Shown here: positions 24,600 to 38,770 of the stretch, one piece after another
How the letters are laid out: each line of letters opens with the position of its first letter
Position numbering within the stretch: the first letter of the stretch is position 1
DNA from: Archivesica marissinica
Lineage: Eukaryota; Mollusca; Bivalvia; Venerida; Vesicomyidae
Direction: 5' to 3'
Assembly: GCA_014843695.1 (NCBI GenBank)
Contig: CM026390.1
Location: 10,983,890 to 11,047,889 of the forward strand
Length of the DNA: 64,000 nt
Position numbers and translations under genes: made by a program
The notes under the pieces: model-generated
The model's database searches: none
What the model was told of the DNA's origin: nothing
What the model saw: only the letters and a program-made list of their open reading frames with translations

Positions 24600-27500
24600 C
24601 ATGAACAGTGCTAGATACAGCATGAACAGTGCTAGATATAGCATGCACTGTGCTAGATACAGCATGAACAGTGCTAGATACAGCATGAACTGTGCTAGAT
24701 ATAGCATGAACTGTGCTAGATACAGCATGAACAGTGCTAGATAGAGCATGCACTGTGCTAGATACAGCATGAACAGTGCTAGATACAGCATTAACAGTGC
24801 TAGATATAGTAATAACTGTGCTAGGTACAGCATGAACAGTGCTAGATACAGCATGAACAGTGCTAGATACAGCATGTACAGTGCTAGATAGAGCATGAAC
24901 TGTGCTAGATACAGCATGAACTGTGCTAGATATAGCATGAACAGTGCTAGATACATCATGAACAGTGCTAGATACAGCATGCACAGTACTAGATACAGCA
25001 TGCACTGTACAAGATACATCATGAACAGTGTTAGATACAGCATCAACAATGCTAGATATAGCATCAACAGTGCTAGATACAGCATGCACTGTGCTAGATA
25101 CAGCATGAACTGTGCTAGATACAGCATTAACAGTGCTAGATATAGTAATAACTGTGCTAGATACATCATGAACAGTGCTAGATATAGCATGAACTGTGCT
25201 AGATATAGCATCAACAGTGCTAGATACATCATGCACCGTGCTAGATACAGCATGAACAGTGCTAGATACAGCATTATCAGTGCTAGATATAGTAAGAACT
25301 GTGCTAGATACATCATGACCAGTGCCAGATACATCATGAACTGTGCTAGGTACAGCATGAACAGTGCTAGATACAGCATGAACAGTGCTAGATACATCAT
25401 GAACAGTGCTAGATACATCATGAACAGTGTTAGATATAGCATGAACATTGCTAGATATAGCATGAACAGTTCTATAATAAAGCATGAACAGTGCTAGATA
25501 TAGCATGAACAGTGCTAGATACAGCATGAACAGTGCTAGGTACATCATGAACAGTGCTAGATACAGCATGAACAGTGCTAGATACATCATGAACATGAAC
25601 AGTGCTAGATACAGCATGAACATTGCTAGATAGATCATGAACAGTGCTAGATACATCCTAAACAGTGCTAGATATAGCATGAACAGTGCTAGGTACAGCA
25701 TGAACAGTGCTAGATACTTCATGAACAGTGCTAGATACAGCATGAACTGTGCTAGATACAGCATGAACAGTGCTAGATAAATCATGAACAGTGCTAGATA
25801 CATCATGATCTGTACTAGTTACATCATGAACAGTGCTAGATACATCATGAACTGTACTAGATACAGCATGAACAGTGCTAGATATAGCATGAACACTGCT
25901 AGATATAGCATGAACAGTTCTAAATACAGCATGAACTGTGCTAGATACAGCATGAACTGTGCTAGATACAGCATGAACAGTGCTAGATACAGCATGAACT
26001 GTGCTAGATACAGCACGAACTGTGCTAGATACTGCATGAACTGTGCTAGATATAGCATGAACAATGCTAGATACATCATGAACAGTGCTAGATATAGCAT
26101 GAATTGTACTAGTTACATCATGAACAGTGCTAGATACATCATGAACTGTGCTAGATACAGCATGAACAGTGCTAGATTCATCATGATCAGTGCTAGATAC
26201 AGCATGACCAGTGCTAGATACAGCATGAACTGTGCTAGATACATCATGAACTGTGCTAGATACAGCATGAACAGTGCTAGATATAGCATGAACAGTGCTA
26301 GACACAGCAGGAACTGTGCTAGATACATCATGAACTGTGGTAGATACAACATGAACAGTGCTAGATACATCATGGACAGTGCTAGATACATCATGAACTG
26401 TACTAGATACAGCAGGAACTGTGCCAAATACATCATGAACAGTGCTAGATACATCATGAACTGTGCTAGATACAGCATGAACAGTGCTAGATATAGCATG
26501 AACAGTGCTAGATATAGCATGAACAGTTCTAAATACAGCATGAACTGTGCTAGATATAGCATTAACTGTGCTAGATACATCATGAACAGTGCTAGATACA
26601 TCATAAACTGTGCTAGATAGAGCATGAACAATGCTAGATATAGCATGAACAGTGGATATAGCATGAACAGTGCTAGATACAGCATGAACAGTGCTAGATA
26701 TAGCATGCACTGTGCTAGATACAGCATGAACAGTGCTAGATACAGCATGAACTGTGCTAGATATAGCATGAACTGTGCTAGATACAGCATGAACAGTGCT
26801 AGATAGAGCATGCACTGTGCTAGATACAGCATGAACAGTGCTAGATACAGCATTAACAGTGCTAGATATAGTAATAACTGTGCTAGATACATCATGAACA
26901 GTGTTAGATACATCATGAACTGTGCTAGGTACAGCATGAACAGTGCTAGATACAGCATGAACAGTGCTAGATACAGCATGTACAGTGCTAGATAGAGCAT
27001 GAACTGTGCTAGATACAGCATGAACTGTGCTAGATATAGCATGAACAGTGCTAGATACATCATGAACAGTGCTAGATACAGCATGCACAGTACTAGATAC
27101 AGCATGCACTGTACAAGATACATCATGAACAGTGTTAGATACAGCATCAACAATGCTAGATATAGCATCAACAGTGCTAGATACAGCATGCACTGTGCTA
27201 GATACAGCATGAACGGTGCTAGATACAGCATTAACAGTGCTAGATATAGTAATAACTGTGCTAGATACATCATGAACAGTGCTAGATATAGCATGAACTG
27301 TGCTAGATATAGCATCAACAGTGCTAGATACAGCATGCACTGTGCTAGATACAGCATGAACAGTGCTAGATACAGCATTATCAGTGCTAGATATAGTAAG
27401 AACTGTGCTAGATACATCATGAACAGTGCCAGATACATCATGAACTGTGCTAGGTACAGCATGAACAGTGCTAGATACAGCATGAACAGTGCTAGATACA

Positions 27501-27750
27501 TCATGAACAGTGCTAGATACATCATGAACAGTGCTAGATATAGCATGAACATTGCTAGATATAGCATGAACAGTTCTATAATAAAGCATGAACAGTGCTA
27601 GATATAGCATGAACAGTGCTAGATACAGCATGAACAGTGCTAGGTACATCATGAACAGTGCTAGATACAGCATGAACAGTGCTAGATACATCATGAACAT
27701 GAACAGTGCTAGATACAGCATGAACATTGCTAGATAGATCATGAACAGTG
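24600..27750 (+). repeat. 2,104-bp higher-order repeat in satellite C, two copies
   Basis: A variant order marked by AGCATGTACAGTG (24871 and 26975) and by a TCTATAATAAAGC break is duplicated with an offset of 2,104 bp, covering about 24740-25660 and 26800-27765. At the left edge the offset is 2,062 bp (AGTGGATATAGC at 24589 and 26651), which is two monomers fewer. Between the copies the monomer order is that of other blocks in the array. Confidence 0.8.
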
Positions 27751-29510
27751 CTAGATACATCCTAAACAGTGCTAGATATAGCATGAACAGTGCTAGGTAC
27801 AGCATGAACAGTGCTAGATACTTCATGAACTGTGCTAGATACTGCATGAACTGTGCTAGATATAGCATGAACAATGCTAGATACATCATGAACAGTGCTA
27901 GATATAGCATGAATTGTACTAGTTACATCATGAACAGTGCTAGATATATCATGAACTGTACTAGATACATCATGAACAGTGCTAGATACAGCATGAACAG
28001 TGCTAGATACATCATGAACTGTGCTAGATACATCATGAACAGTGCTAGATACATCATGAACTGTGCTAGATACATCATGAACTGTACTAGATACATCATG
28101 AATTGTACTAGTTACATCATGAACTGTGCTAGATACATCATGAACTGTACTAGATACATCATGAACAGTGCTAGATACATCATGAACTGTGCTAGATACA
28201 GCATGAATTCTGCTAGATACATCATGAACAGTGCTAGATACAGCATCAACAGTGCTAGATACAGCATGAACAGTGCTAGATACATCATGAACTGTGCTAG
28301 ATACATCATGAACAGTGCTAGATACATCATGAACAGTAATAGATACATCATGAACTGTGCTAGATACAGCATGAACAGTGCTAGATACAGCATGAACAGT
28401 GCTAGATACATCATGAACAGTGCTAGATACATCATGAACAGTGATAGGTATAGCATGACCAGTGCTAGATATAGCATGAACAGTTCTAATATACAGCATG
28501 AACAGTGCTAGATATAGCATGAACAGTGCTAGATACAGCATGAACAGTGCTAGATACATCAGGAACAGTGCTAGATACAGCATGAACTGTGCTAGATACA
28601 GCATGAACAGTGCTAGATACATCATGAACAGTGCTCGATATAGCATGAACAGTGCTAGATACATCATGAACAGTGCTAGATACATCATGAACAATGCTAG
28701 ATATATCATGAATAGTGCTAGATACAGCATGAACAGTGCTAGATACAGCATGAACAGTACTAGATATAGCATGAACAGTGCTAGATACTGCATGAACAGT
28801 GCTAGATACAGCATGAACAGTACTAGATATAGCATGAACAGTGCTAGATACAGCATCAACAGTACTATATATAGCATGAACAGTACTAGATATAGCATGA
28901 ACTGTGCTAGATACATCATAAACAGTGCTAGATACACCATGAACAGTGCTAGATATAGCATGAACTGTACTAGATACATCATGAACTGTACTAGATACAT
29001 CATGAACAGTGCTCGATATAGCATGAACAGTGCTAGATACAGCATGAACATTGCTAGATACAGCATGAACTGTGCTAGATACATCATGAACAGTGCTAGA
29101 TATAGCATGAACTGTGCTAGATACAGCATGAACAGTGCTAGATACAGCATGAACTGTGCTAGATGTAGCATGAAATGTGCTAGATGCGTCATGAACTGTG
29201 CTAGATACAGCATGAACTGTGCCAGATACATCATGAACTGTACTGGATACATCATGAATAGTGCTAGATACATCATGAACAGGCTAGATACAGCATGAAC
29301 AGTGCTAGATACATCATGAACAGTGCTAGATACATCATGAACTGTACTAGTTACATCATGAACAGTGCTAGATACATCATGAACTGTACTAGATACATCA
29401 TGAACAGTGCTAGATACATCATGAACTGTGCTAGATACAGCATGAACAGTGCTAGATTCATCATGATCAGTGCTAGATACAGCATGACCAGTGCTAGATA
29501 CAGCATGAAC
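27500..29510 (+). repeat. Left arm of a long inverted repeat (pairs with 59010-61010)
   Basis: This segment of satellite C reads almost identically to the reverse complement of 59010-61010. Paired coordinates sum to 88,520: 27741 with 60779, 28511 with 60009, 29295 with 59225. In the parts compared I found two substitutions (near 28935 and 29188) and one single-base indel (near 27577). Landmarks shared by both arms include the six-base insertion in ATCATGAACATGAACAGTG, the GTTCTAATATACAG break and the one-base-short GAACAGGCTAG monomer. Similarity ends near 29510, where the monomer order diverges. Confidence 0.88.
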
Positions 29511-30645
29511 AGTACTAGATATAGCATGAACAGTACTAGATATAGCATGAACTGTGCTAGATACAGCATGAACTGTGCTAGATACATCATAAACAGTGCT
29601 AGATACACCCTGAACAGTGCTAGATACATCATGAACAGTGCTAGATACATCATGAACAGTGCTAGATATAGCATGAACATTGCTAGATATAGCATGAACA
29701 GTTCTAAATAAAGCATGAACAGTGCTAGATATAGCATGAACAGTGCTAGATACAGCATGAACAGTGCTAGGTACATCATGAACAGTGCTAGATACAGCAT
29801 GAACAGTGCTAGATACATCATGAACATGAACAGTGCTAGATACAGCATGAACATGCTAGATAGATCATGAACAGTGCTAGATACATCATAAACTGTGCTA
29901 GATACAGCATGAACAGTGCTAGGTACATAGTCATGAACAGTGCTAGATACAGCATGAACTGTGCTAGATACATCATGAACAGTGCTAGATACATCATGAA
30001 CAGTGCTAGATACAGCATGAACAGTGCTAGATACATCATGAACAGTGCTAGATACATCATGAACTGTGCTAGATACAGCATGAACAGTGCTAGATACAGC
30101 ATGAACAGTGCTAGATACAGCATGAACAGTGCTAGATACAGCATGAACTGTGCTAGATACAGCATGAACTGTCTAGATACATCAGAACTGCAGATACACA
30201 TGACTGTGCTAGATACAGCATGAACTGTGCTAGATACATCATGAACTGTGCTAGATACAGCATGAACAGTGCTAGATACATCATGAACTGTGCTAGGTAC
30301 AGCATGAACAGTGCTAGATACAGCATGAACAGTGCTAGATACAGCATGAACAGTGCTAGATAGAGCATGAACTGTGCTAGATACAGCATGAACTGTGCTA
30401 GATACTGCATGAACTGTGCTAGATATAGCATGAACAGTGCTAGATACATCATGAACAGTGCTAGATACAGCATGAACAGTGCTAGATACATCATGAACAG
30501 TGCTAGATACATCATGAACAGTGATAGATACATCATGAACAGTGCTAGATACATCATGAACAGTGCTAGATACAGCATGAACAGTGCTAGATACAGCATG
30601 AACAGTGCTAGATACAGCATGAACAGTGCTAGATACATCATGAAC

Positions 30646-31645
30646 NNNNNNNNNNNNNNNNNNNNNNNNNNNNNNNNNNNNNNNNNNNNNNNNNNNNNNN
30701 NNNNNNNNNNNNNNNNNNNNNNNNNNNNNNNNNNNNNNNNNNNNNNNNNNNNNNNNNNNNNNNNNNNNNNNNNNNNNNNNNNNNNNNNNNNNNNNNNNNN
30801 NNNNNNNNNNNNNNNNNNNNNNNNNNNNNNNNNNNNNNNNNNNNNNNNNNNNNNNNNNNNNNNNNNNNNNNNNNNNNNNNNNNNNNNNNNNNNNNNNNNN
30901 NNNNNNNNNNNNNNNNNNNNNNNNNNNNNNNNNNNNNNNNNNNNNNNNNNNNNNNNNNNNNNNNNNNNNNNNNNNNNNNNNNNNNNNNNNNNNNNNNNNN
31001 NNNNNNNNNNNNNNNNNNNNNNNNNNNNNNNNNNNNNNNNNNNNNNNNNNNNNNNNNNNNNNNNNNNNNNNNNNNNNNNNNNNNNNNNNNNNNNNNNNNN
31101 NNNNNNNNNNNNNNNNNNNNNNNNNNNNNNNNNNNNNNNNNNNNNNNNNNNNNNNNNNNNNNNNNNNNNNNNNNNNNNNNNNNNNNNNNNNNNNNNNNNN
31201 NNNNNNNNNNNNNNNNNNNNNNNNNNNNNNNNNNNNNNNNNNNNNNNNNNNNNNNNNNNNNNNNNNNNNNNNNNNNNNNNNNNNNNNNNNNNNNNNNNNN
31301 NNNNNNNNNNNNNNNNNNNNNNNNNNNNNNNNNNNNNNNNNNNNNNNNNNNNNNNNNNNNNNNNNNNNNNNNNNNNNNNNNNNNNNNNNNNNNNNNNNNN
31401 NNNNNNNNNNNNNNNNNNNNNNNNNNNNNNNNNNNNNNNNNNNNNNNNNNNNNNNNNNNNNNNNNNNNNNNNNNNNNNNNNNNNNNNNNNNNNNNNNNNN
31501 NNNNNNNNNNNNNNNNNNNNNNNNNNNNNNNNNNNNNNNNNNNNNNNNNNNNNNNNNNNNNNNNNNNNNNNNNNNNNNNNNNNNNNNNNNNNNNNNNNNN
31601 NNNNNNNNNNNNNNNNNNNNNNNNNNNNNNNNNNNNNNNNNNNNN
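30646..31645. other. Assembly gap (1,000 N)
   Basis: Exactly 1,000 undetermined bases, again a standard placeholder. It separates plus-oriented satellite C from satellite D. Relative order and orientation of the two flanking contigs therefore rest on scaffolding data, not on sequence. This matters for interpreting the inverted satellite C arrays. Confidence 0.98.
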
Positions 31646-32100
31646 ATAGTGCTATATACACGTGTATAAATCCATTGTGTATAGTTCTATTGTGTATAAA
31701 TCCATTGTTATAGTGCTATATACCCGTGTATAAATCCATTGTGTATAAACCATTGTTACAGTGCTATAAACCCGTGCATAAATCCATTGTGTATAAATCC
31801 ATTGCTACAGTGCTATATACCCGTGTATAAATCCATTGTTATAGTGCTATGTACCCGTGTATGAATCCAGTGTTATAGTGCTATATACCCGTGTATAAAT
31901 CCATTGTTACAGTGCTATATACCTGTGTATAAATCTATTGTTACAGTGCTATATACCCGTGTATAAATCCATTGTTACAGTGCTATATACTCGTGTATAA
32001 ATCCATTGTTACAGTGCTATATACCCGTGTATAAATCCATTGTTACAGTGCTATATACCCGTGTATAAATCCATTGTTACAGTGCTATATACCCGTGTAT

Positions 32101-32131
32101 TTTTGTTGTGTTTGTGTTTTTGTTGTGTTTT
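32101..32131 (+). other. T/G-rich insertion in satellite D
   Basis: About 31 bases of TTTTGTTGTGTTTGTG-type sequence interrupt a monomer after CCCGTGTA. A related shorter insertion (GTGTTTTTGTTTTTGTTC) occurs at about 32356-32373, and the following 200 bases contain many small deletions. The pattern suggests a low-quality consensus rather than a mobile insertion. Confidence 0.5.
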
Positions 32132-33526
32132 GTGTATAAATCCATTGTTACAGTGCTATATACACGTGTATAGATCCAGTGTTATAGTGCTATATACCCG
32201 TGTATAAATCCATTGTTACAGTGCTATATACCCGTGTATCAATCCATTGTTACAGAGCTATATACCCGTGTATAAATCCATTGTTATAGTGCTATATACC
32301 CGTGTATAAATCCATTGTTACAGTGCTATATAACCGTTGTATAAATCCATTGTTATGTGTTTTTGTTTTTGTTCAGTGCTATATACCCGTGTATAAATCC
32401 ATTGTTACAGTGCTATATACCCTGTATAATCCATTTTTACAGTGCTTATACCCGTGTATAATCCATTTGTAATAAATCCATGGTTATATGCGATATACCC
32501 GTGTTATAATCCTTGTTATAGTGCTATATACCGTGTATAATCCATTTGTATAACCATTGTATCAGTGCTATATACCCGTGTATAAATCCATTGTTATAGT
32601 GCTATATACCCGTGCATCAATTCATTGTTATAGTTCTATATACCCGTGTATAAATCCACTGTTACAGTGCTATATATCCGTGTATACATCCATTGTTATA
32701 GTGCTATATATCCGTGCATAAATTCATTGTTATAGTTCTATATACCCGTGTATAAATCCATTGTTATAGTGTTATATGCCTGTGTATAAATCCATTGTTA
32801 TAGTGCTATATACCCGTGTATAAATCCATTGTTATAGTTCTATATACCCGTGTATAAATCTATTGTTATAGTGCTATATACCCGTGTATAAATCCATTGT
32901 TATAATTCTATATACCCGTGTATAAATCCATTGTTACAGTGCTATATACCCGTGTATAAATCCATTGTTATTGTGATATATACCCGTGTATAAATCCATT
33001 GTTACAGTGCTATATACCCGTGTATAAAGACATGGTTACAGTGTTATATACCCGTGTATAAATTCATTGTTATAGTGCTATATACCCGTGTATAAATCCA
33101 TTGTTACAGTGCTATATACCCGTGTATAAAGACATGGTTACAGTGTTATATACCCGTGTATAAATCCATTGTGTATAAATCCATTTTTATAGTGCTATAT
33201 ACCCGTGTATAAATCCATTGTTATAGTGCTATATACCCGTGTATAAATCCATTGTTACAGTGCTATATACCCGTGTATAAATCCATTGTTACAGTGCTAT
33301 ATACCCGTGTATAAATCCATTGTTACAGTGCTATATACCCGTGTATATATCCATTGTTATAGTGCTATATACCCGTGTATAAATCATCGTGTATATATCC
33401 ATTGTGTATAATCCATTTGTTTATAGTGCTTATACCCGTGTATAAACCATTATGTATAAACCATTGTTTCAGTGCTATAAACCCGTGCATAAATTCCATT
33501 GTTATAAATCCATTTACAGTGCTATT

Positions 33527-33539
33527 GGGGGGGGGGGGG
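33527..33539 (+). other. Run of 13 G in satellite D
   Basis: A homopolymer of 13 G replaces part of a monomer between GTGCTATT and TTGTTATACCC. Flanking monomers at about 33385-33525 carry several small deletions. No other comparable G run exists in the window, so it is probably a sequencing or polishing artefact. Confidence 0.9.
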
Positions 33540-35349
33540 TTGTTATACCCGTGTATAAATCCATTGTTATAGTGCTATGTACCCGTGTATGAATCCAGTG
33601 TTATAGTGCTATATACCCGTGTATAAATCCATTGTTACAGTGCTATATACCCATGTATAAATCCATTGTTACAGTGCTATATACCCGTGTATAAATCCAT
33701 TGTTACAGTGCTATATACCCGTGTATAAATCCATTGTTCCAGTGCTATATACCCGTGTATAAATCCATTGTTACAGTGCTACATACCCGTGTATAAATCC
33801 ATTGTTACAGTGCTATATACCCGTGTATAAATCCATTGTTACAGTGCTATATACCCGTGTATAAATCCATTGTTACAGTGCTATATACTCGTGTATAAAT
33901 CCATTGTTACAGTGCTATATACCCGTGTATAGATCCATTGTTATAGTGCTATATACCCGTGTATAAATCCATTGTTACAGTGCTATATACCCGTGTATAA
34001 ATCCATTGTTACAGTGCTATATACCCGTGTATAAATCCATTGTTATAGTGCTAAATACCCGTGTATAAATCCATTGTTACAGTGCTATATACCCGTGTAT
34101 AAATCCATTGTTACAGTGCTATATACCCGTGTATAAATCCATTGTTACTGTACTATATACCCGTGTATAAATCCATTGTTACAGTGCTATATACCCGTGT
34201 ATAAATCCATTGTTACAGTGCTATATACCCGTGTATAAATCCATTTTGTATAAATCCATTGTTATAGTGCTATATACCCGTGTATAAATCCATTGTTACA
34301 GTGCTATATACCCGTGTATAAATCCATTTTGTATAAATCCATTGTTATAGTGCTATATACCCGTGTATAAATCCATTGTTATAGTGCTATATACCCGTGC
34401 ATAAATTCATTGTTATAGTTCTATATACCCGTGTATAAATCCATTGTTACAGTGCTATATATCCGTGTATACATCCATTGTTATAGTGCTATATATCCGT
34501 GCATAAATTCATTGTTATAGTTCTATATACCCGTGTATAAATCCATTGTTACAGTGTTATATGCCTGTGTATAAATCCATTGTTATAGTGCTATATACCC
34601 GTGTATAAATCCATTGTTATAGTTCTATATACCCGTGTATAAATCCATTGTTATAGTGCTATATACCCGTGTATATATACATTGTTATAGTTCTATATAC
34701 CCGTGTATAAATCCATTGTTACAGTGCTACATACCCGTGTATAAATCCATTGTTACAGTGCTATATACCCGTGTATAAATCCATTGTTATTGTGATATAT
34801 ACCCGTGTATAAATCCATTGTTACAGTGCTATATACCCGTGTATAAAGACATGGTTACAGTGTTATATACCCGTGTATAAATTCATTGTTATAGTGCTAT
34901 ATACCCGTGTATAAATCCATTGTTACAGTGCTATATACCCGTGTATAAAGACATGGTTACAGTGTTATATACCCGTGTATAAATCCATTGTGTATAAATC
35001 CATTTTTATAGTGCTATATACCCGTGTATAAATCCATTGTTATAGTGCTATATACCCGTGTATAAATCCATTGTTACAGTGCTATATACCCGTGTATAAA
35101 TCCATTGTTACAGTGCTATATACCCGTGTATAAATCCATTGTGTATAAATTCATTGTTATAGTGCTATATACCCGTGTATAAATACAGTGTTATAGTGCT
35201 ATATACCCGTGTATAAATCCATTGTTATAGTGCTATATACCCGTGTATAAATCCAGTGTGTATAAATCCATTGTGTATAAATCCATTGTTATAGTGCTAT
35301 ATACCCGTGTATAAATCCATTGTTACAGTGCTATATACCCGTGTATAAA

Positions 35350-38300
35350 TCCATTGTTATAGTGCTATATACCCGTGTATAAATCCATTGTTACAGTGCT
35401 ATATACCCGTGAATAAATCCATTGTTACAGTGCTATATACCCGTGTATAAATCCATTGTTACAGTGCTATAGACCCGTGTATAAATCCATTGTTACAGTG
35501 ATATATACCCGTGTATAAATCCATTGTTATAGTGCTATAAACCCGTGTATAAATCCATTGTTACAGTTCTATATACCCGTGTATATATCCATTGTTATAG
35601 TGCTATATACCCGTGTATAAATCTATTGTTACAGTGATATATACCCGTGTATAAATCCATTGATACAGTGCTATATACCCGTGAATAAATCCATTGTTAT
35701 AGTGATATGTACCCGTGTATATATCCAGTGTTATAGTGCTATATACCCGTGTATAAATCCATTGTTACAGTGCTATATACCCGTGTATAAATCCATTGTT
35801 ACAGTGCTATATACCCGTGTATAAATCCATTGTTACAGTGCTATATACCCGTGTATAAATCCATTGTTACAGTGCTATATACCCGTGTATAAATCCATTG
35901 TGCATAAATCCATTGTTACAGTGCTATATACCCGTGTATAAATCCATTGTGTATAAATCCATTGTTACAGTACTATATACGTGTGTATAAATCCACTGTG
36001 TATAAATACATTGTTACAGTGCTATATACCCGTGTATAAATCCATTGTGCATAAATCCATTGTTACAGTGCTATTTACCCGTGTATAAATCCATTGTGCA
36101 TAAATCCATTGTTATAGTGCTATATACCCGTGTATAAATCCATTGTGTATAAATCCATTGTTACAGTGCTATATACGTGTGTATAAATCCACTGTGTATA
36201 AATCCATTGTTACAGTGCTATATACCCATGTATAAATCCATTGTGTATAAATCCATTGTTATAGTGCCATATACCCGTGTATAAATCCATTGTGTATAAA
36301 TCCATTGTTACAGTGCTATATACGTGTGTATAAATCCACTGTGTATAAATCCATTTTTACAGTGCTATATACCCGTGTATAAATACACTGTGTATAAATC
36401 CATTGTTACAGTGCTATATACCCGTTAATAAATCCATTGTGTATAAATCCATTGTTATAGTGCTATATACCCGTGTATAAATCCATTGTTACAGTGCTAT
36501 TTACCCGTGTATAAATCCATTGTTACAGTGCTATATAGCCGTGTATAAATCCATTGTGTATAAATCCATTGTTACAGTGCTATATACCCGTGTATAAATC
36601 CATTGTGTATAAATCCATTGTTACAGTGCTATTTACCCGTGTATAAATCCATTGTTACAGTGCTATATAGCCGTTAATAAATCCATTGTGTATAAATCCA
36701 TTGTTATAGTGCTATATACCCGTGCATAAATTCATTGTTATAGTTCTATATACCCGTGTAAAAATCCATTGTTATAGTGTTATATGCCTGTGTATAAATC
36801 CATTGTTATAGTGCTATATACCCGTGTATAAATCCATTGTTACAGTGCTATATACCCGTGTATAAATCCATTGCTACAGTGCTATATACCCGTGTATAAA
36901 TCCATTGTTATAGTGCTATATACCCGTGTATAAATCCATTGCTACAGTGCTATATACTCGTGTATAAATCCATTGTTATAGTGCTATATACCCGTGTATA
37001 AATCCATTGTGTATAAATCCATTGTGTATAAATCCATTGTTAGAGTGGTATATACCCGTGTATAAATCCATTGTTACAGTGCTATATACCCGTGAATAAA
37101 TCCATTGTTACAGTGCTATATACCCGTGTATAAATCCATTGTTACAGTGCTATAGACCCGTGTATAAATCCATTGTTACAGTGATATATACCCGTGTATA
37201 AATCCATTGTTATAGTGCTATAAACCCGTGTATAAATCCATTGTTACAGTTCTATATACCCGTGTATATATCCATTGTTATAGTGCTATATACCCGTGTA
37301 TAAATCTATTGTTACAGTGATATATACCCGTGTATAAATCCTTTGATACAGTGCTATATACCCGTGAATAAATCCATTGTTATAGTGATATGTACCCGTG
37401 TATATATCCAGTGTTATAGTGCTATATACCCGTGTATAAATCCATTGTTACAGTGCTATATACCCGTGTATAAATCCATTGTTACAGTGCTATATACCCG
37501 TGTATAAATCCATTGTTACAGTGATATATACCCGTGTATAAATCCATTGTTACAGTGCTATATACCCGTGTATAAATCCATTGTGCATCAATCCATTGTT
37601 ACAGTGCTATATACCCGTGTATAAATCCATTGTGTATAAATCCATTGTTACAGTACTATATACGTGTGTATAAATCCACTGTGTATAAATACATTGTTAC
37701 AGTGCTATATACCCGTGTATAAATCCATTGTGCATAAATCCATTGTTACAGTGCTATTTACCCGTGTATAAATCCATTGTGCATAAATCCATTGTTATAG
37801 TGCTATATACCCGTGTATAAATCCATTGTGTATAAATCCATTGTTACAGTGCTATATACGTGTGTATAAATCCACTGTGTATAAATCCATTGTTACAGTG
37901 CTATATACCCATGTATAAATCCATTGTGTATAAATCCATTGTTATAGTGCCATATACCCGTGTATAAATCCATTGTGTATAAATCCATTGTTACAGTGCT
38001 ATATACGTGTGTATAAATCCACTGTGTATAAATCCATTTTTACAGTGCTATATACCCGTGTATAAATACACTGTGTATAAATCCATTGTTACAGTGCTAT
38101 ATACCCGTTAATAAATCCATTGTGTATAAATCCATTGTTATAGTGCTATATACCCGTGTATAAATCCATTGTTACAGTGCTATTTACCCGTGTATAAATC
38201 CATTGTTACAGTGCTATATAGCCGTGTATAAATCCATTGTGTATAAATCCATTGTTACAGTGCTATATACCCGTGTATAAATCCATTGTGTATAAATCCA

Positions 38301-38770
38301 TTGTTACAGTGCTATTTACCCGTGTATAAATCCATTGTTACAGTGCTATATAGCCGTTAATAAATCCATTGTGTATAAATCCATTGTTATAGTGCTATAT
38401 ACCCGTGCATAAATTCATTGTTATAGTTCTATATACCCGTGTAAAAATCCATTGTTATAGTGTTATATGCCTGTGTATAAATCCATTGTTATAGTGCTAT
38501 ATACCCGTGTATAAATCCATTGTTACAGTGCTATATACCCGTGTATAAATCCATTGCTACAGTGCTATATACCCGTGTATAAATCCATTGTTATAGTGCT
38601 ATATACCCGTGTATAAATCCATTGCTACAGTGCTATATACTCGTGTATAAATCCATTGTTATAGTGCTATATACCCGTGTATAAATCCATTGTGTATAAA
38701 TCCATTGTGTATAAATCCATTGTTATAGTGGTATATACCCGTGTATAAATCCATTGTTACAGTGCTATAT
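35350..38770 (+). repeat. 1,683-bp higher-order repeat in satellite D, two tandem copies plus distant copies
   Basis: TATAGACCC occurs at 35468 and 37151, and CCCGTTAATA at 36421 and 38104, both 1,683 bp apart. The whole monomer-variant order between is conserved, so 35350-37032 and 37033-38715 are tandem copies, with similarity ending near 38770. Further copies lie at about 41640-43450 (TATAGACCC at 41861, 4,710 bp after the second copy) and 45860-47620 (45941, another 4,080 bp). A separate block at 32570-33400 recurs at 39880-40700 (GCATCAATTC at 32614 and 39921, 7,307 bp apart). Confidence 0.85.

Larger units (their letters stand above)
12370..30645 (+). repeat. Satellite C, left array: 21-bp monomer, plus orientation
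   Basis: About 18.3 kb, roughly 870 monomers. The monomer is CATGAACWGTG followed by CTAGATAYAK, with a final C completing 21 bases. Most variation sits at three positions: A or T in AACWGTG, C or T in GATAY, and G or T before the final C. Because 21 is a multiple of three and the monomer has no stop in three of the six frames, very long open frames appear: a Met-Asn-Ser-Ala-Arg-Tyr-Ser heptad on plus, and His-Ala-Val-Ser-Ser-Thr-Val and Phe-Met-Leu-Tyr-Leu-Ala-Leu heptads on minus. I consider these non-coding. Rare 20-bp and 18-bp monomers break the register and serve as landmarks for larger duplications. The right edge is cut by the assembly gap. Confidence 0.97.

Noticed and set aside
12306..30201. 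Dozens of long open frames on both strands of the 21-bp array, up to 1,256 codons, reading as heptad-repeat proteins
   Set aside because: They arise in three frames at once from a 21-bp repeat lacking stops. The substitutions change residues in every frame, single-base indels shift frames freely, and no promoter or splice context was seen.
30153..31713. Open frames spanning the second run of N
   Set aside because: Undetermined bases joined to satellite sequence on either side; no coding content.
33375..33572. Short open frame crossing the G13 tract in satellite D
   Set aside because: Repeat-derived and opened by indels; no homology or start context.
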